Of a DNA stretch of 6,037 nucleotides, positions 1 to 5,797 are shown piece after piece (the stretch's first letter is position 1; each line of letters opens with the position of its first letter). The position numbers and the translations under genes were made by a program. A model generated the notes under the pieces. That model saw only the letters and a program-made list of their open reading frames with translations, did no database searches and had not been told where the DNA came from. This DNA is from an uncultured Campylobacter sp. (GTDB taxonomy: Bacteria > Campylobacterota > Campylobacteria > Campylobacterales > Campylobacteraceae). The stretch lies in NCBI GenBank assembly GCA_938046705.1, contig CALIWP010000323.1, positions 1 through 6,037 on the forward strand. The letters run 5' to 3'.

Positions 1-10
1 AGAACGCTCC

Positions 11-33
11 GAATCTGCCTGATGGCAGACTTC
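11..33. other. Small hairpin just past the tpiA stop
   Basis: TCTGCC (14-19) and GGCAGA (24-29) form a 6-bp stem with a 4-base loop. GAA (11-13) can add three more pairs with TTC (31-33) if one base is bulged. It lies 13-35 bases beyond the tpiA stop codon, where a terminator would be expected on the minus strand. No T-run follows it in that direction before the window ends, so I call it only a possible 3' end structure. Confidence 0.25.
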
Positions 34-45
34 TGCGCTCGTCCA

Positions 46-795
46 TCAGCGGCCGCTGTTTGCGATTTCTCCAAATTCCGCCTTCAGGGAGGCTCCCCCG
101 ATGAGGCCTCCGTCGATATTCGGCTTTCCGAGAAGCTCCCTGCAATTTCCGGCGTTCATGGAGCCGCCGTACTGGATGCGGATGCGCTCCGCGGTCTTTG
201 CTCCATAGAGCTCAGAGATCAGCTCCCGGATGGCGGCACAGACCTCCTCCGCCTGATCGGCGCTCGCGGTCTTTCCGGTCCCGATCGCCCAGATCGGCTC
301 GTAGGCGATGACGACCTTCTCCGCATCTTCCCCTGATACGCCGTCAAAGGCGATCTTCAGCTGCATCCGGATCCAGTCAAAGCAGATGCCCTGCTCTCTT
401 TGCTCCAGGGATTCCCCGCAGCAGACGATCGGATTTAAGCCCTTCTCCAGCGCCTTTTTGAGCTTTTTGTTGATATCCGCATCGCTCTCGGCAAAATATC
501 CTCTCCGCTCGGAATGGCCGATGATGACATATTCCGCTCCGGCATCCTTCAGCATATCCGCGGAGATCTCTCCGGTATAGGCTCCCTTATCCTCAAAGTA
601 GAGATTCTCTCCGCCGACTCGGATATTCGTGCCTCTCACGGCCTCGACCACAGGAACAATGTCGATCGCGGGCACGCAGAAAACGATATCCGCGGAGCTT
701 CCCGCGACAAGGGGCTTTAATGTCTCGCAGAGTGCCTTCGCCTCCGATGGCGTCATATTCATCTTCCAGTTTCCGGCGATAATCTTTTTTCTCAT
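46..795 (-). CDS. tpiA: Triosephosphate isomerase (clostridial type)
   Basis: This enzyme interconverts dihydroxyacetone phosphate and glyceraldehyde 3-phosphate in the cytoplasm. The 249-residue protein has the normal full length for bacterial TIM and every catalytic landmark: GNWKMN at 8-13 (Asn9, Lys11), IGHSERR at 92-98 (electrophile His94), [11 protein letters not shown] at 164-174 (base Glu166 and the flexible loop) and the phosphate-binding GGASL near 233-237. Its start is preceded by GGAAAGG (minus strand, 811-817) with a rather long spacer of about 15 bases. It is the third gene of the gapA-pgk-tpiA order. What is odd is the lineage: [10 protein letters not shown], the DWIRMQLKI region and [16 protein letters not shown] match the Lachnospiraceae type. 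Campylobacter normally carries a shorter, divergent TpiA without the GNWKMN form. Codons are mostly G/C-ending and the AAATTT word is absent. The function is very sure; the host is doubtful. Confidence 0.97.
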   Translation of the reverse strand: MRKKIIAGNWKMNMTPSEAKALCETLKPLVAGSSADIVFCVPAIDIVPVVEAVRGTNIRVGGENLYFEDKGAYTGEISADMLKDAGAEYVIIGHSERRGYFAESDADINKKLKKALEKGLNPIVCCGESLEQREQGICFDWIRMQLKIAFDGVSGEDAEKVVIAYEPIWAIGTGKTASADQAEEVCAAIRELISELYGAKTAERIRIQYGGSMNAGNCRELLGKPNIDGGLIGGASLKAEFGEIANSGR

Positions 796-808
796 TTTAT
801 TCTCTGTA

Positions 809-817
809 TTCCTTTCC
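809..817 (-). promoter_or_regulatory. Ribosome binding site of tpiA
   Basis: The minus strand reads GGAAAGGAA just upstream of the ATG whose complement is 793-795. The purine-rich core is at 811-817 and the spacer of about 15 bases is long for a Shine-Dalgarno site. No other in-frame start nearby fits better, and [11 protein letters not shown] is the usual N-terminus of the family. Confidence 0.5.
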
Positions 818-822
818 GTTTC

Positions 823-859
823 GGGATATCCCCGATCGGGGCAGACAAGAGCCTGCCCC
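823..859. other. Overlapping palindromes and hairpin in the pgk-tpiA spacer
   Basis: Three structures share this short GC-rich spacer. GGGATATCCC (823-832) is a perfect palindrome. CCCCGATCGGGG (830-841) is a second one that overlaps it. GGGGCAG (838-844) pairs with CTGCCCC (853-859) around an 8-base loop and reuses the GGGG of the second palindrome. The structures cannot all form at once. In the minus-strand transcript they lie between the pgk stop and the tpiA ribosome binding site. No T-run follows in that direction, so a plain terminator is unlikely; an RNA processing or stability element is possible. Confidence 0.4.
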
Positions 860-891
860 TCCCTTTTCAGCGGCTTCGTCTCCCGCTCTCT

Positions 892-2088
892 TTATCGGTC
901 ATCTGCCGCCGCGACACCCGGAAGCTCCTTCCCCTCCAGGAACTCGAGGGAAGCGCCGCCGCCCGTGGAGATAAAAGTCATCTCGTCGGCATCCCCGGCG
1001 CGCTCGACGACGTCGGCCGTATCGCCGCCGCCAACGACCGTAGTCGCGTGTGTGTCGATGATAGCGTGGCTCATTTTGATACTGCCTTTGCTAAATTTAT
1101 CCATCTCAAAAACGCCCATCGGCCCGTTCCACCAGATGGTTTGCGCGTCGGCGATGACCTCTTTAAATAGCCTAATCGACGCCGGTCCGATATCTAGCCC
1201 CATCCAGCCGCTTGGGATCTCTTGAGCGGGGACGAATTTCACGGCGCTTTCGGCTGAAAAGGTCTGAGCCGCGACGACGTCTACGGGCAGGTAAATTTTA
1301 ACGCCAAGCTCCCTGCCCTTACGCAAAATTTCTCGCGCATCTTCGATGAGATCTTCTTCGAGTAGCGAGTTTCCGATATTTTCACCCATTGATTTTAAAA
1401 ACGTAAACGCCATGCCGCCGCCGATTATCAGCTTATCCACGCGCGGAAGCAGGTTGTGCAGGGCTTGCAGCTTACCGCTTACCTTGCTGCCGCCCACGAC
1501 CGCGACGAACGGACGCGCAGGGTGTTTGATGAGATTTTGAGCGAAATTTATCTCTTTTTGTAGCAAAAATCCCGCCGCCTTGTGCTTCTCGTCGTAAAAT
1601 TTAGTGATCGCCTCGACCGAGCTGTGCGCCCTGTGGCAGACGCCAAACGCGTCGTTTATGTAAAATTCGCCAAATTCTGAAAGCTCTTTTGCCAAAGCTT
1701 CGTCGTTTTTGGTTTCGCCCTTTTCAAAGCGCAAATTTTCAAGAAGTAAAATTTCGCCCGGTTTTAGTGTGGCGACTTTGGCTTTGGCGTCCGCGCCGAC
1801 GACGTCCTCAGCAAATATCACGTCTCTATCAAGCAGCCTTGAAAGCCTCTTTGCCACGCCTCGCAGCGAAAATTTCTCCTCAAAGCCGTTTTTGGGACGT
1901 CCTAGGTGGCTAGCCAAAACCACGCTGCAACCGTTATCTAGGCAGTAGCGGATCGTAGGGATCGCCGAGCGGATACGGCGGTCGTCGGTGATGTTTAAAA
2001 ACTCGTCCATCGGCACGTTAAAATCGCACCTAACAAATACCTTCGCGCCGCTGAGCTCAAGGTCGTTGATCGATAAAATTTCACTCAT
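892..2088 (-). CDS. pgk: Phosphoglycerate kinase (apparent hybrid C-terminus)
   Basis: Transfers phosphate between 1,3-bisphosphoglycerate and ADP to give 3-phosphoglycerate and ATP, in the cytoplasm. The 398 residues are a normal PGK length. The N-terminal domain has DFNVPMD (22-28), HLGRP (61-65), LENLRF (116-121) and CHRAHSS (151-157), which bind 3-phosphoglycerate. The C-terminal domain has [10 protein letters not shown] (197-206), GGGMAF (223-228), GWMGLDIGP (294-302), GPMGVFE (322-328), GGGDT (353-357) and STGGGAS (374-380) for nucleotide binding and the hinge. The start has an AAAGGGTG-like site at 2093-2100, and only 16 bases separate it from the gapA stop, so the two are cotranscribed. 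Residues 1 to about 373 read as Campylobacter. The last 16 ([16 protein letters not shown]) match clostridial PGKs, and the base composition changes there too, so the gene may be a chimera. Confidence 0.96.
   Translation of the reverse strand: MSEILSINDLELSGAKVFVRCDFNVPMDEFLNITDDRRIRSAIPTIRYCLDNGCSVVLASHLGRPKNGFEEKFSLRGVAKRLSRLLDRDVIFAEDVVGADAKAKVATLKPGEILLLENLRFEKGETKNDEALAKELSEFGEFYINDAFGVCHRAHSSVEAITKFYDEKHKAAGFLLQKEINFAQNLIKHPARPFVAVVGGSKVSGKLQALHNLLPRVDKLIIGGGMAFTFLKSMGENIGNSLLEEDLIEDAREILRKGRELGVKIYLPVDVVAAQTFSAESAVKFVPAQEIPSGWMGLDIGPASIRLFKEVIADAQTIWWNGPMGVFEMDKFSKGSIKMSHAIIDTHATTVVGGGDTADVVERAGDADEMTFISTGGGASLEFLEGKELPGVAAADDR
943..972. other. Probable chimera or recombination junction in pgk
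   Basis: These bases encode [10 protein letters not shown] (PGK residues 373-382), a stretch nearly invariant in all bacterial PGKs and therefore a natural place for two unrelated pgk copies to be joined in frame. On the right the protein ([18 protein letters not shown]) and the frequent AAATTT words are campylobacterial. On the left the PGK tail, the spacer and tpiA are clostridial in type. The exact joint cannot be fixed by eye because the shared stretch is about 30 bases. The family comparison is from memory, not from an alignment. Confidence 0.7.
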
Positions 2089-2104
2089 TTTTCACCCTTT
2101 AAAT

Positions 2105-3100
2105 TTACTTCGTAGCCACGATCTTAGCTAGATCCACAAGCCTTGTCGAGTAGCCCCACTCGTTGTCGTACCACGCAAAGACCTTTACCATATCATCAGC
2201 GATGACCTGCGTCGTGTCGCTAGCTACGATGCTGCTGTATGCGCTCGTGCAAAAGTCGCTGCTAACTCTATAATCGTCATCGACGAATAAAATTCCCTTT
2301 AAATTTGACTCCGCAGCCGCTCTAAACGCCTCGTTTATCTCCTCTTTGCTAGCTGGTCTTTTTAAAACCGCCGTTAGATCGACCATCGAGACGTTTGCGA
2401 CCGGCACGCGCACGCTTTGGCCGTGCATCTTGCCGTTTAGTTCGGGAAGTACTTTTGCGATCGCTTTTGCGGCTCCGGTGGTCGTAGGCCCGATATTTAG
2501 GGCTGCAGCGCGCGAGCGGCGGAAGTCTTTGGCCTTTACGTCTACTAGGCTCTGTCCGTTGGTGTAGGCGTGGATCGTGGTCATGAGCCCTTTTACGATG
2601 CCGAATTTATCGTTTAGCACCTTTGCGACGGGCGCTAGGCCGTTTGTGGTGCAGCTTGCGTTTGAGACGATCGCTTCGCCTGCGTATTTATCATCGTTTA
2701 CGCCGACTACAAACGTCGCCGTGTCGTCTTTTGCCGGAGCGCTCATGACGACTTTTTTGATGCCGCGAGCTAGATAGGGCTCGCACTTTTCAGTGGTTAA
2801 AAACTTGCCCGTACACTCCAAAACCACGTCTGCGCCGTAGTCTGCGTAGCTAAGCTCGTTTAGATCTCTTGTTGAAAAAACTCTTATCTTTTTGCCGTTT
2901 ACTTCTATAAAATCGTCGCTTATCACCTTAACGTCTTGCTTAAATTCGCCGTGCACGCTGTCGTATTTGAGCAGATAGCGCGTCATGTCGCGCGTCGCCG
3001 TGTCGTTGATAGCGACAAGCTCAACATCGTCTCGCTCTAAAATAATACGAGCGGCACACCTGCCGATACGTCCAAAACCGTTGATCGCGATTTTTACCAT
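2105..3100 (-). CDS. gapA: Glyceraldehyde-3-phosphate dehydrogenase, type I
   Basis: NAD-dependent oxidation and phosphorylation of glyceraldehyde 3-phosphate to 1,3-bisphosphoglycerate, in the cytoplasm. It is a full-length 331-residue protein. The Rossmann fold opens with INGFGRIGR (6-14), and Asp33 in AINDTA is the residue that usually selects NAD over NADP. The catalytic Cys150 lies in SNASCTTNGLAP (146-157) and the partner His177 in TTIHAYT (174-180). RRSRAAALNIGPTTTGAAKA (194-213) carries phosphate-site residues, and WYDNEWGYS (310-318) is the C-terminal signature. The start is fixed by AAGGAG on the minus strand (3107-3112) with a 6-base spacer. It is first in the gapA-pgk run and is divergent from nadD, as in other Campylobacter. 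Many campylobacters lack a working upper glycolytic pathway, so the main direction may be gluconeogenic; that is family knowledge, not visible here. Confidence 0.98.
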   Translation of the reverse strand: MVKIAINGFGRIGRCAARIILERDDVELVAINDTATRDMTRYLLKYDSVHGEFKQDVKVISDDFIEVNGKKIRVFSTRDLNELSYADYGADVVLECTGKFLTTEKCEPYLARGIKKVVMSAPAKDDTATFVVGVNDDKYAGEAIVSNASCTTNGLAPVAKVLNDKFGIVKGLMTTIHAYTNGQSLVDVKAKDFRRSRAAALNIGPTTTGAAKAIAKVLPELNGKMHGQSVRVPVANVSMVDLTAVLKRPASKEEINEAFRAAAESNLKGILFVDDDYRVSSDFCTSAYSSIVASDTTQVIADDMVKVFAWYDNEWGYSTRLVDLAKIVATK

Positions 3101-3106
3101 GTTTAG

Positions 3107-3112
3107 CTCCTT
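3107..3112 (-). promoter_or_regulatory. Ribosome binding site of gapA
   Basis: AAGGAG on the minus strand is a near-perfect anti-16S match, 6 bases from the gapA ATG. It confirms that start. Confidence 0.85.
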
Positions 3113-3121
3113 GTGCTAGAT

Positions 3122-3149
3122 TTTCCGGTCGCTTTCAAGAGCGCGGAAA
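3122..3149 (-). other. Leader hairpin upstream of gapA
   Basis: TTTCCG (3122-3127) pairs with CGGAAA (3144-3149) and CGCT (3130-3133) with AGCG (3140-3143), with GT (3128-3129) bulged and a 6-base loop. The 10-pair stem ends about 10 bases upstream of the gapA Shine-Dalgarno site. If the transcript starts farther upstream, this would sit in the leader and could affect mRNA stability or translation. It could also be chance. Confidence 0.35.
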
Positions 3150-3380
3150 GGTTATTTTCGTACTTTTAGCTTTTGCGCGTTAAATTTACTGGCCTCAACC
3201 GATGCCGAGCGCGTAAATTTAAGCCGCCATAAAGCCCGCCTTTGCAAATTTAGCCCTGCACGGACGCCAAAAGCAAGCCCGTCAAAGCCCAAAAATCCCC
3301 AAATTTTACAAAATCTCCATTTAATTTGCGCTTTATCGGCGAATTTTTTGATTTTCAACCAATTTTCACTTCAAATTCGC

Positions 3381-3386
3381 TAAACT
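3381..3386 (+). promoter_or_regulatory. Possible -10 of the nadD-rsfS promoter
   Basis: TAAACT matches four of six positions of TATAAT. It is preceded by T-rich blocks (around 3345-3377) with roughly helical spacing, as described for Campylobacter sigma-70 promoters, which lack a conserved -35. Transcription would begin near 3393, leaving a leader of about 20 bases that contains the nadD ribosome binding site (AAAGG, 3400-3404). Confidence 0.4.
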
Positions 3387-3411
3387 GCACCGAAATTTTA
3401 AAGGCAAATTT

Positions 3412-3984
3412 ATGAAAATCGCGCTTTTTGGCGGCAGTTTCGACCCGCCTCATCTCGGGCACGACGCCGTCGTTAAAGCCGCGCTAAAGCAGCTAGACGC
3501 GGACAAGCTCATCATCATGCCGACCTTTATCAGCCCGTTTAAGAGCGAGTTTTCCGCTCCGCCGCTGCTTCGGCTAAAGTGGGCGAACGAGGCTTGGGGC
3601 GCGCTGCCTAAAGTCTGCGTGAGTGACTACGAGATCGCGCAAAATCGCCCCGTGCCGACGATAGAGAGCGTGCGGCACATGCGGCAAATTTACGCTGTGA
3701 GCCGGCTTTATCTCATCATCGGCGCCGATCACCTAGCCAGTCTAGACAAATGGCACGAGATAGACGAGCTCTTTAGGCTCGCGACTTTCGTCATAGCTAG
3801 CCGCGGTAACGTAGCCGTGCCTGAAAATTTTAAAATTTTAAACATAAACGCGCCCGTTTCGTCCTCGCAAATCAGGCAAAATTTGGACAAAAACCTGATG
3901 ATACCGTGCATAGCGGACGAGACGGCGAAATTTTATCAAGGAAAAACATGCAAGAAAGAATCGAACGAATCATCAAAATCCTAG
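3412..3984 (+). CDS. nadD: Nicotinate-nucleotide adenylyltransferase
   Basis: Joins nicotinate mononucleotide to the AMP part of ATP, giving deamido-NAD, the next-to-last step of NAD synthesis; cytoplasmic. The 190-residue protein begins with the nucleotidyltransferase signature GGSFDPPHLGH (7-17), whose histidines HLGH (14-17) bind ATP phosphates. The centre has LIIGADHLASLDKWHE (101-116), the substrate region typical of NadD. A late VSSSQIR (149-155) corresponds to the family's ISST-x-IR motif. AAAGG at 3400-3404 lies 7 bases before the ATG. Its last 37 bases overlap rsfS in another frame, and the resulting Lys/Ser-rich tail after residue 177 is probably dispensable. The neighbour gapA consumes NAD, but the pairing is more likely ancestral gene order than regulation. 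Confidence 0.95.
   Translation: MKIALFGGSFDPPHLGHDAVVKAALKQLDADKLIIMPTFISPFKSEFSAPPLLRLKWANEAWGALPKVCVSDYEIAQNRPVPTIESVRHMRQIYAVSRLYLIIGADHLASLDKWHEIDELFRLATFVIASRGNVAVPENFKILNINAPVSSSQIRQNLDKNLMIPCIADETAKFYQGKTCKKESNESSKS
3938..3943 (+). promoter_or_regulatory. Ribosome binding site of rsfS, inside nadD
   Basis: AAGGAA lies 4 bases before the ATG at 3948, inside the nadD coding region. It decides the start of rsfS: the earlier in-frame ATG at 3906 has no such site and would add 14 residues unlike the family. Confidence 0.7.
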
Positions 3985-4274
3985 ACGCCAAAAAGGCCGA
4001 AGCCATCGAGGCTATCGACATGAGCGGGCGCGAATACATCGCAAAATGCGTCATTATCGCCACCACGATGGGAGAGCGCCACGCCTACTCGCTAACTGAC
4101 GACCTAAAAGAGGGGCTAAAAGACGAGGGCGAGCAGTTTTTAGGCATCGAAAGCTCCGGCGACTGGGTCGTGATTGATCTAGGCGACATCCTCATCCACC
4201 TCATGAGCGCGCAGTACCGCGCCAAATACAACATCGAAGAGTTTTTAAGCAAGCTAAAAGAGGCGAAAGCCTAA
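3948..4274 (+). CDS. rsfS: Ribosomal silencing factor RsfS (Iojap/DUF143)
   Basis: RsfS binds ribosomal protein L14 (uL14) on the large subunit and blocks joining with the small subunit, lowering translation in stationary phase or starvation. The 108-residue protein is a typical length for the family. It shows an N-terminal helix (MQERIERIIKILDAKKAEAI), then the core DMSG (24-27), CVIIATTMGERHAYSL (34-49), the signature GDWVVIDLGDILIHLM (71-86, with Trp73, Asp77 and His84) and the closing RAKYNIEEFL (91-100). I chose ATG 3948 for its ribosome binding site and because the family begins just before this helix. It overlaps the nadD end by 37 bases in a different frame, so translation is probably coupled. 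nadD followed by rsfS is a widespread order in bacteria. A terminator-like hairpin follows at 4409. Confidence 0.93.
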   Translation: MQERIERIIKILDAKKAEAIEAIDMSGREYIAKCVIIATTMGERHAYSLTDDLKEGLKDEGEQFLGIESSGDWVVIDLGDILIHLMSAQYRAKYNIEEFLSKLKEAKA

Positions 4275-4343
4275 GTCAAATTTAGCCCGCCGCGCCGGTA
4301 GCGTCAAATTTGCCTAAAGCATGCAGCGGGCGGTAAATTTGAC
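4275..4343. repeat. Long imperfect inverted repeat after rsfS
   Basis: GTCAAATTTA plus GCCCGC (4275-4290) is the reverse complement of GCGGGC plus TAAATTTGAC (4326-4343), apart from two extra bases (GG, 4332-4333) in the right arm. That gives 16 pairs around a 35-base loop, which itself contains another GTCAAATTT (4303-4311). It begins directly at the rsfS stop codon. No T-run follows, so it is not a classic terminator; it may protect the 3' end of the nadD-rsfS mRNA or be a small mobile repeat. Confidence 0.55.
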
Positions 4344-4398
4344 CAAAACCGCCGTTTTAACGCTAAGATTTGCCCGATCTTGCAAGCGACGTGCTTGA

Positions 4399-4764
4399 TT
4401 GTTTGAGTCAAAAGCCGACGCGCAGGCTTTTGCTTTTATTTTAAAAAAGTCAAATTTGAAGCGGACGTCGTCAAATTTAGCGACTTTTCAAACCTATACC
4501 GCAAATTTAACTGGCGTAGCAAAAATGAAACTAAAAACCTACGCTAAATTTCTCCTGACCGCAAAATCTCCCGCGGCAAAAATCCAAAAGCTAAATAAAA
4601 TTAAAAATTATCTTGCAAAATTTGACTTTTAAGAGGGCGAGCAAAAAGGAAAGTTTGCGGTCAAATTTGGCTCCAAAGCCGGCAAGATGGGTTTTGCAAC
4701 CTTGAATTTCGACCGAAAATTTAGCACAGAGCCGATGGTGAGCGGGACACAAAACACAAGTTAG
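4399..4764 (+). pseudogene. Decayed or chance reading frame
   Basis: A 77-codon frame starts with TTG at 4399 and stops at 4630. The same frame stays open after that TAA for another 43 codons, to about 4764. No ribosome binding site precedes the TTG or the internal ATG at 4525, and the frame runs through the terminator-like hairpin at 4409-4442. The peptide is rich in Lys, Phe, Ala and Thr with repeated AKF/NL words from AAATTT, and I recognise no family. It may be the rest of a lost gene or simply spacer that happens to lack stops; I lean to the latter. Confidence 0.2.
4409..4442 (+). terminator. Probable terminator of nadD-rsfS
   Basis: CAAAAGCC (4409-4416) and GGCTTTTG (4425-4432) form an 8-bp stem with an 8-base loop, followed by CTTTTATTTT (4433-4442). 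It lies 135 bases beyond the rsfS stop with no gene between, so it is likely the end of that transcript. The A-run just after it makes the site weakly symmetrical. The stem is only half GC, so strength is uncertain. Confidence 0.6.
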
Positions 4765-4883
4765 ACGCATTTGGCGGCAAAGCGACTTTAGCGCCGAAAT
4801 TTAAAAGCCGACTACCGCGAGTTTTTCCTGCTTTTTTAGCGATTATTTTATAAATTAAAAGCCTGCCTTAAATCTATTTTTTA

Positions 4884-4889
4884 TATAAT
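4884..4889 (+). promoter_or_regulatory. Sigma-70 promoter of the hydrolase gene (-10)
   Basis: A perfect TATAAT preceded by TATTTTTTA and further T-rich blocks (around 4838-4855), the arrangement typical of Campylobacter housekeeping promoters. Transcription should begin near 4896, giving a leader of about 20 bases ahead of the start at 4917. Confidence 0.75.
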
Positions 4890-4905
4890 CAACCAAAGTC
4901 AAGAT

Positions 4906-4911
4906 AAAGGA
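4906..4911 (+). promoter_or_regulatory. Ribosome binding site deciding the hydrolase start
   Basis: AAAGGA ends on the A of an in-frame ATG at 4911 and lies 5 bases before the ATG at 4917. A ribosome using it can only start at 4917, which shortens the naive reading frame by two residues. Confidence 0.75.
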
Positions 4912-4916
4912 TGCTT

Positions 4917-5744
4917 ATGTTTAGAAAAACTTTTGTTTTATTGGTTGCGCTCTTTACGGTGCATTTGTTTGCGGGCGACGCATACTTGCATACGAGCGAG
5001 TCAGCCCAAAAAGGCGTAGCGCAGGCTCAAATCGCGCTTCCAAAAAACGTCACGGGCGGCGATATTTACGTCGGACTTTTTAAAGACGCCCCAAAGACGC
5101 AGGCCAAAGCGCCGGTCGTAGTTTTCCTGCACGGCTCATCTGGTATCAACAACAAAATAGGCCTTGACAAATGGCAAGAGTGGCTAGCAAAAGAGGGCAT
5201 AGCAAGCTTTATGTTTGATAGCATGGCCATGGAAAACAGGATAACCTACAAATCTCCGGCAGATAAGGAAATTTATGAAAAGGTCCATTCGCTACGCTCT
5301 AGCGAAATCAAAATCGCCCTGGATGCGCTAAAAAACACTGAATGGGCGGATACGAGCAAGCTGTTTTTAGCCGGCACCAGCGAAGGCGCGGTGGCTGTAG
5401 CCAGATACGATGGCAAGGACTTTTTAGGCAAGATTATAAACTCTTGGTCGTGCGAGGAGAATTACTTTGTAAAAGAGCACAAAACGGCGCTTAGCAATAC
5501 GCCGGTTTTAAATTTAGTAAGCGATCAGGATAAATATTTTTCTCAAAAAAATAGCTATCTAGGCAAAGAAAACGCTACCGGAAACTGCGCCGCAGCCTAC
5601 GGCGACAAGAAAAATGCGATAGTTTTACTCTTGCCCAATGCTCCGCACACGCTCATAAATTTGCCAGCCGCGCGCTTTGCGACCGTGTCTTTTATCAAAA
5701 GTATACTTGAAGGCACGTTTGACGCCGATACGATCGGCGAGTAA
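4917..5744 (+). CDS. Secreted alpha/beta hydrolase, dienelactone-hydrolase type
   Basis: A 275-residue protein. It begins with a signal peptide: FRK, then a hydrophobic core TFVLLVALFTVHLFAG, with probable cleavage after Ala19 or Gly20, so it should act in the periplasm. The mature part is an alpha/beta hydrolase: VVVFLHGSSG (67-76) gives the oxyanion-hole HG, GTSEG (153-157) is the nucleophile elbow with Ser155, LVSDQDKYF (200-208) supplies an acid (Asp203 or Asp205), and NAPHTL (241-246) gives His244. FMFDSM (98-103) before the elbow is typical of dienelactone hydrolase relatives, which usually have Cys as nucleophile; here it is Ser. Cys179 and Cys224 could form a disulfide. I set the start at 4917 because AAAGGA (4906-4911) is 5 bases before it, whereas the in-frame ATG at 4911 overlaps that site. 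It has its own promoter and terminator. The substrate is unknown; an ester or a cell-envelope acyl group is possible. Confidence 0.85.
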   Translation: MFRKTFVLLVALFTVHLFAGDAYLHTSESAQKGVAQAQIALPKNVTGGDIYVGLFKDAPKTQAKAPVVVFLHGSSGINNKIGLDKWQEWLAKEGIASFMFDSMAMENRITYKSPADKEIYEKVHSLRSSEIKIALDALKNTEWADTSKLFLAGTSEGAVAVARYDGKDFLGKIINSWSCEENYFVKEHKTALSNTPVLNLVSDQDKYFSQKNSYLGKENATGNCAAAYGDKKNAIVLLLPNAPHTLINLPAARFATVSFIKSILEGTFDADTIGE

Positions 5745-5758
5745 CGACTGATAAATTT

Positions 5759-5797
5759 GCGGCGACGAGGTCTATAAATTTTGTCGCCGCGCTTTTT
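5759..5797 (+). terminator. Rho-independent terminator of the hydrolase gene
   Basis: GCGGCGAC (5759-5766) and GTCGCCGC (5783-5790) form a perfect 8-bp GC-rich stem with a 16-base loop, followed by GC and five T (5793-5797). It starts 15 bases past the stop codon, so the hydrolase is transcribed alone. Confidence 0.82.

Larger units (their letters stand above)
3101..3411. other. Divergent gapA / nadD intergenic region
   Basis: 311 bases separate the two divergent starts. The gapA side holds its ribosome binding site and a hairpin at 3122-3149. The middle is rich in AAATTT words, with copies near 3182, 3213, 3246 and 3301. The nadD side has phased T-tracts leading to a possible -10. An open frame on the minus strand (3152-3358, 68 codons) has no ribosome binding site, is composed of Lys/Arg/Phe/Ala encoded by the AAATTT-rich spacer, and resembles no family I know, so I treat it as chance. 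I see no clear -10 for gapA. Confidence 0.6.
4275..4890. other. Gene-free stretch between rsfS and the hydrolase
   Basis: About 600 bases with no gene I can support. It holds the inverted repeat at 4275-4343, the hairpin at 4409-4442, seven GTCAAATTT / AAATTTGAC words between 4275 and 4670, a decayed-looking frame (4399-4764), and the T-rich promoter region of the hydrolase after about 4825. The sequence is repetitive and AAATTT-rich, like other spacers of this genome. Confidence 0.6.

Noticed and set aside
50..57. GCGGCCGC (NotI site) as a sign of vector sequence
   Set aside because: It encodes the natural Ser-Gly-Arg end of TpiA and no vector-like sequence adjoins it.
22..336. Open frame on the plus strand, 104 codons
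   Set aside because: It lies opposite tpiA, which has all TIM catalytic motifs; no ribosome binding site and no family resemblance.
629..1225. Open frame on the plus strand, 198 codons
   Set aside because: It is antisense to tpiA, the spacer and pgk and crosses the suspected joint; Ser/Pro-rich shadow of GC-rich codons on the other strand.
3152..3358. Minus-strand frame of 68 codons upstream of gapA
   Set aside because: No ribosome binding site, composition dictated by AAATTT-rich spacer, and it overlaps the gapA leader and nadD promoter region.
3906..3947. Earlier ATG start for rsfS
   Set aside because: It would add 14 residues unlike the family, deep inside nadD, while ATG 3948 has AAGGAA at the right distance.
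4275..4343. CRISPR or IS-end interpretation of the inverted repeat
   Set aside because: There is no regular spacing of repeats with unique spacers, no transposase and no target duplication; only words built on AAATTT.
4911..4916. ATG at 4911 as hydrolase start
   Set aside because: The ribosome binding site ends on this ATG, leaving no spacer; 4917 is correctly spaced.
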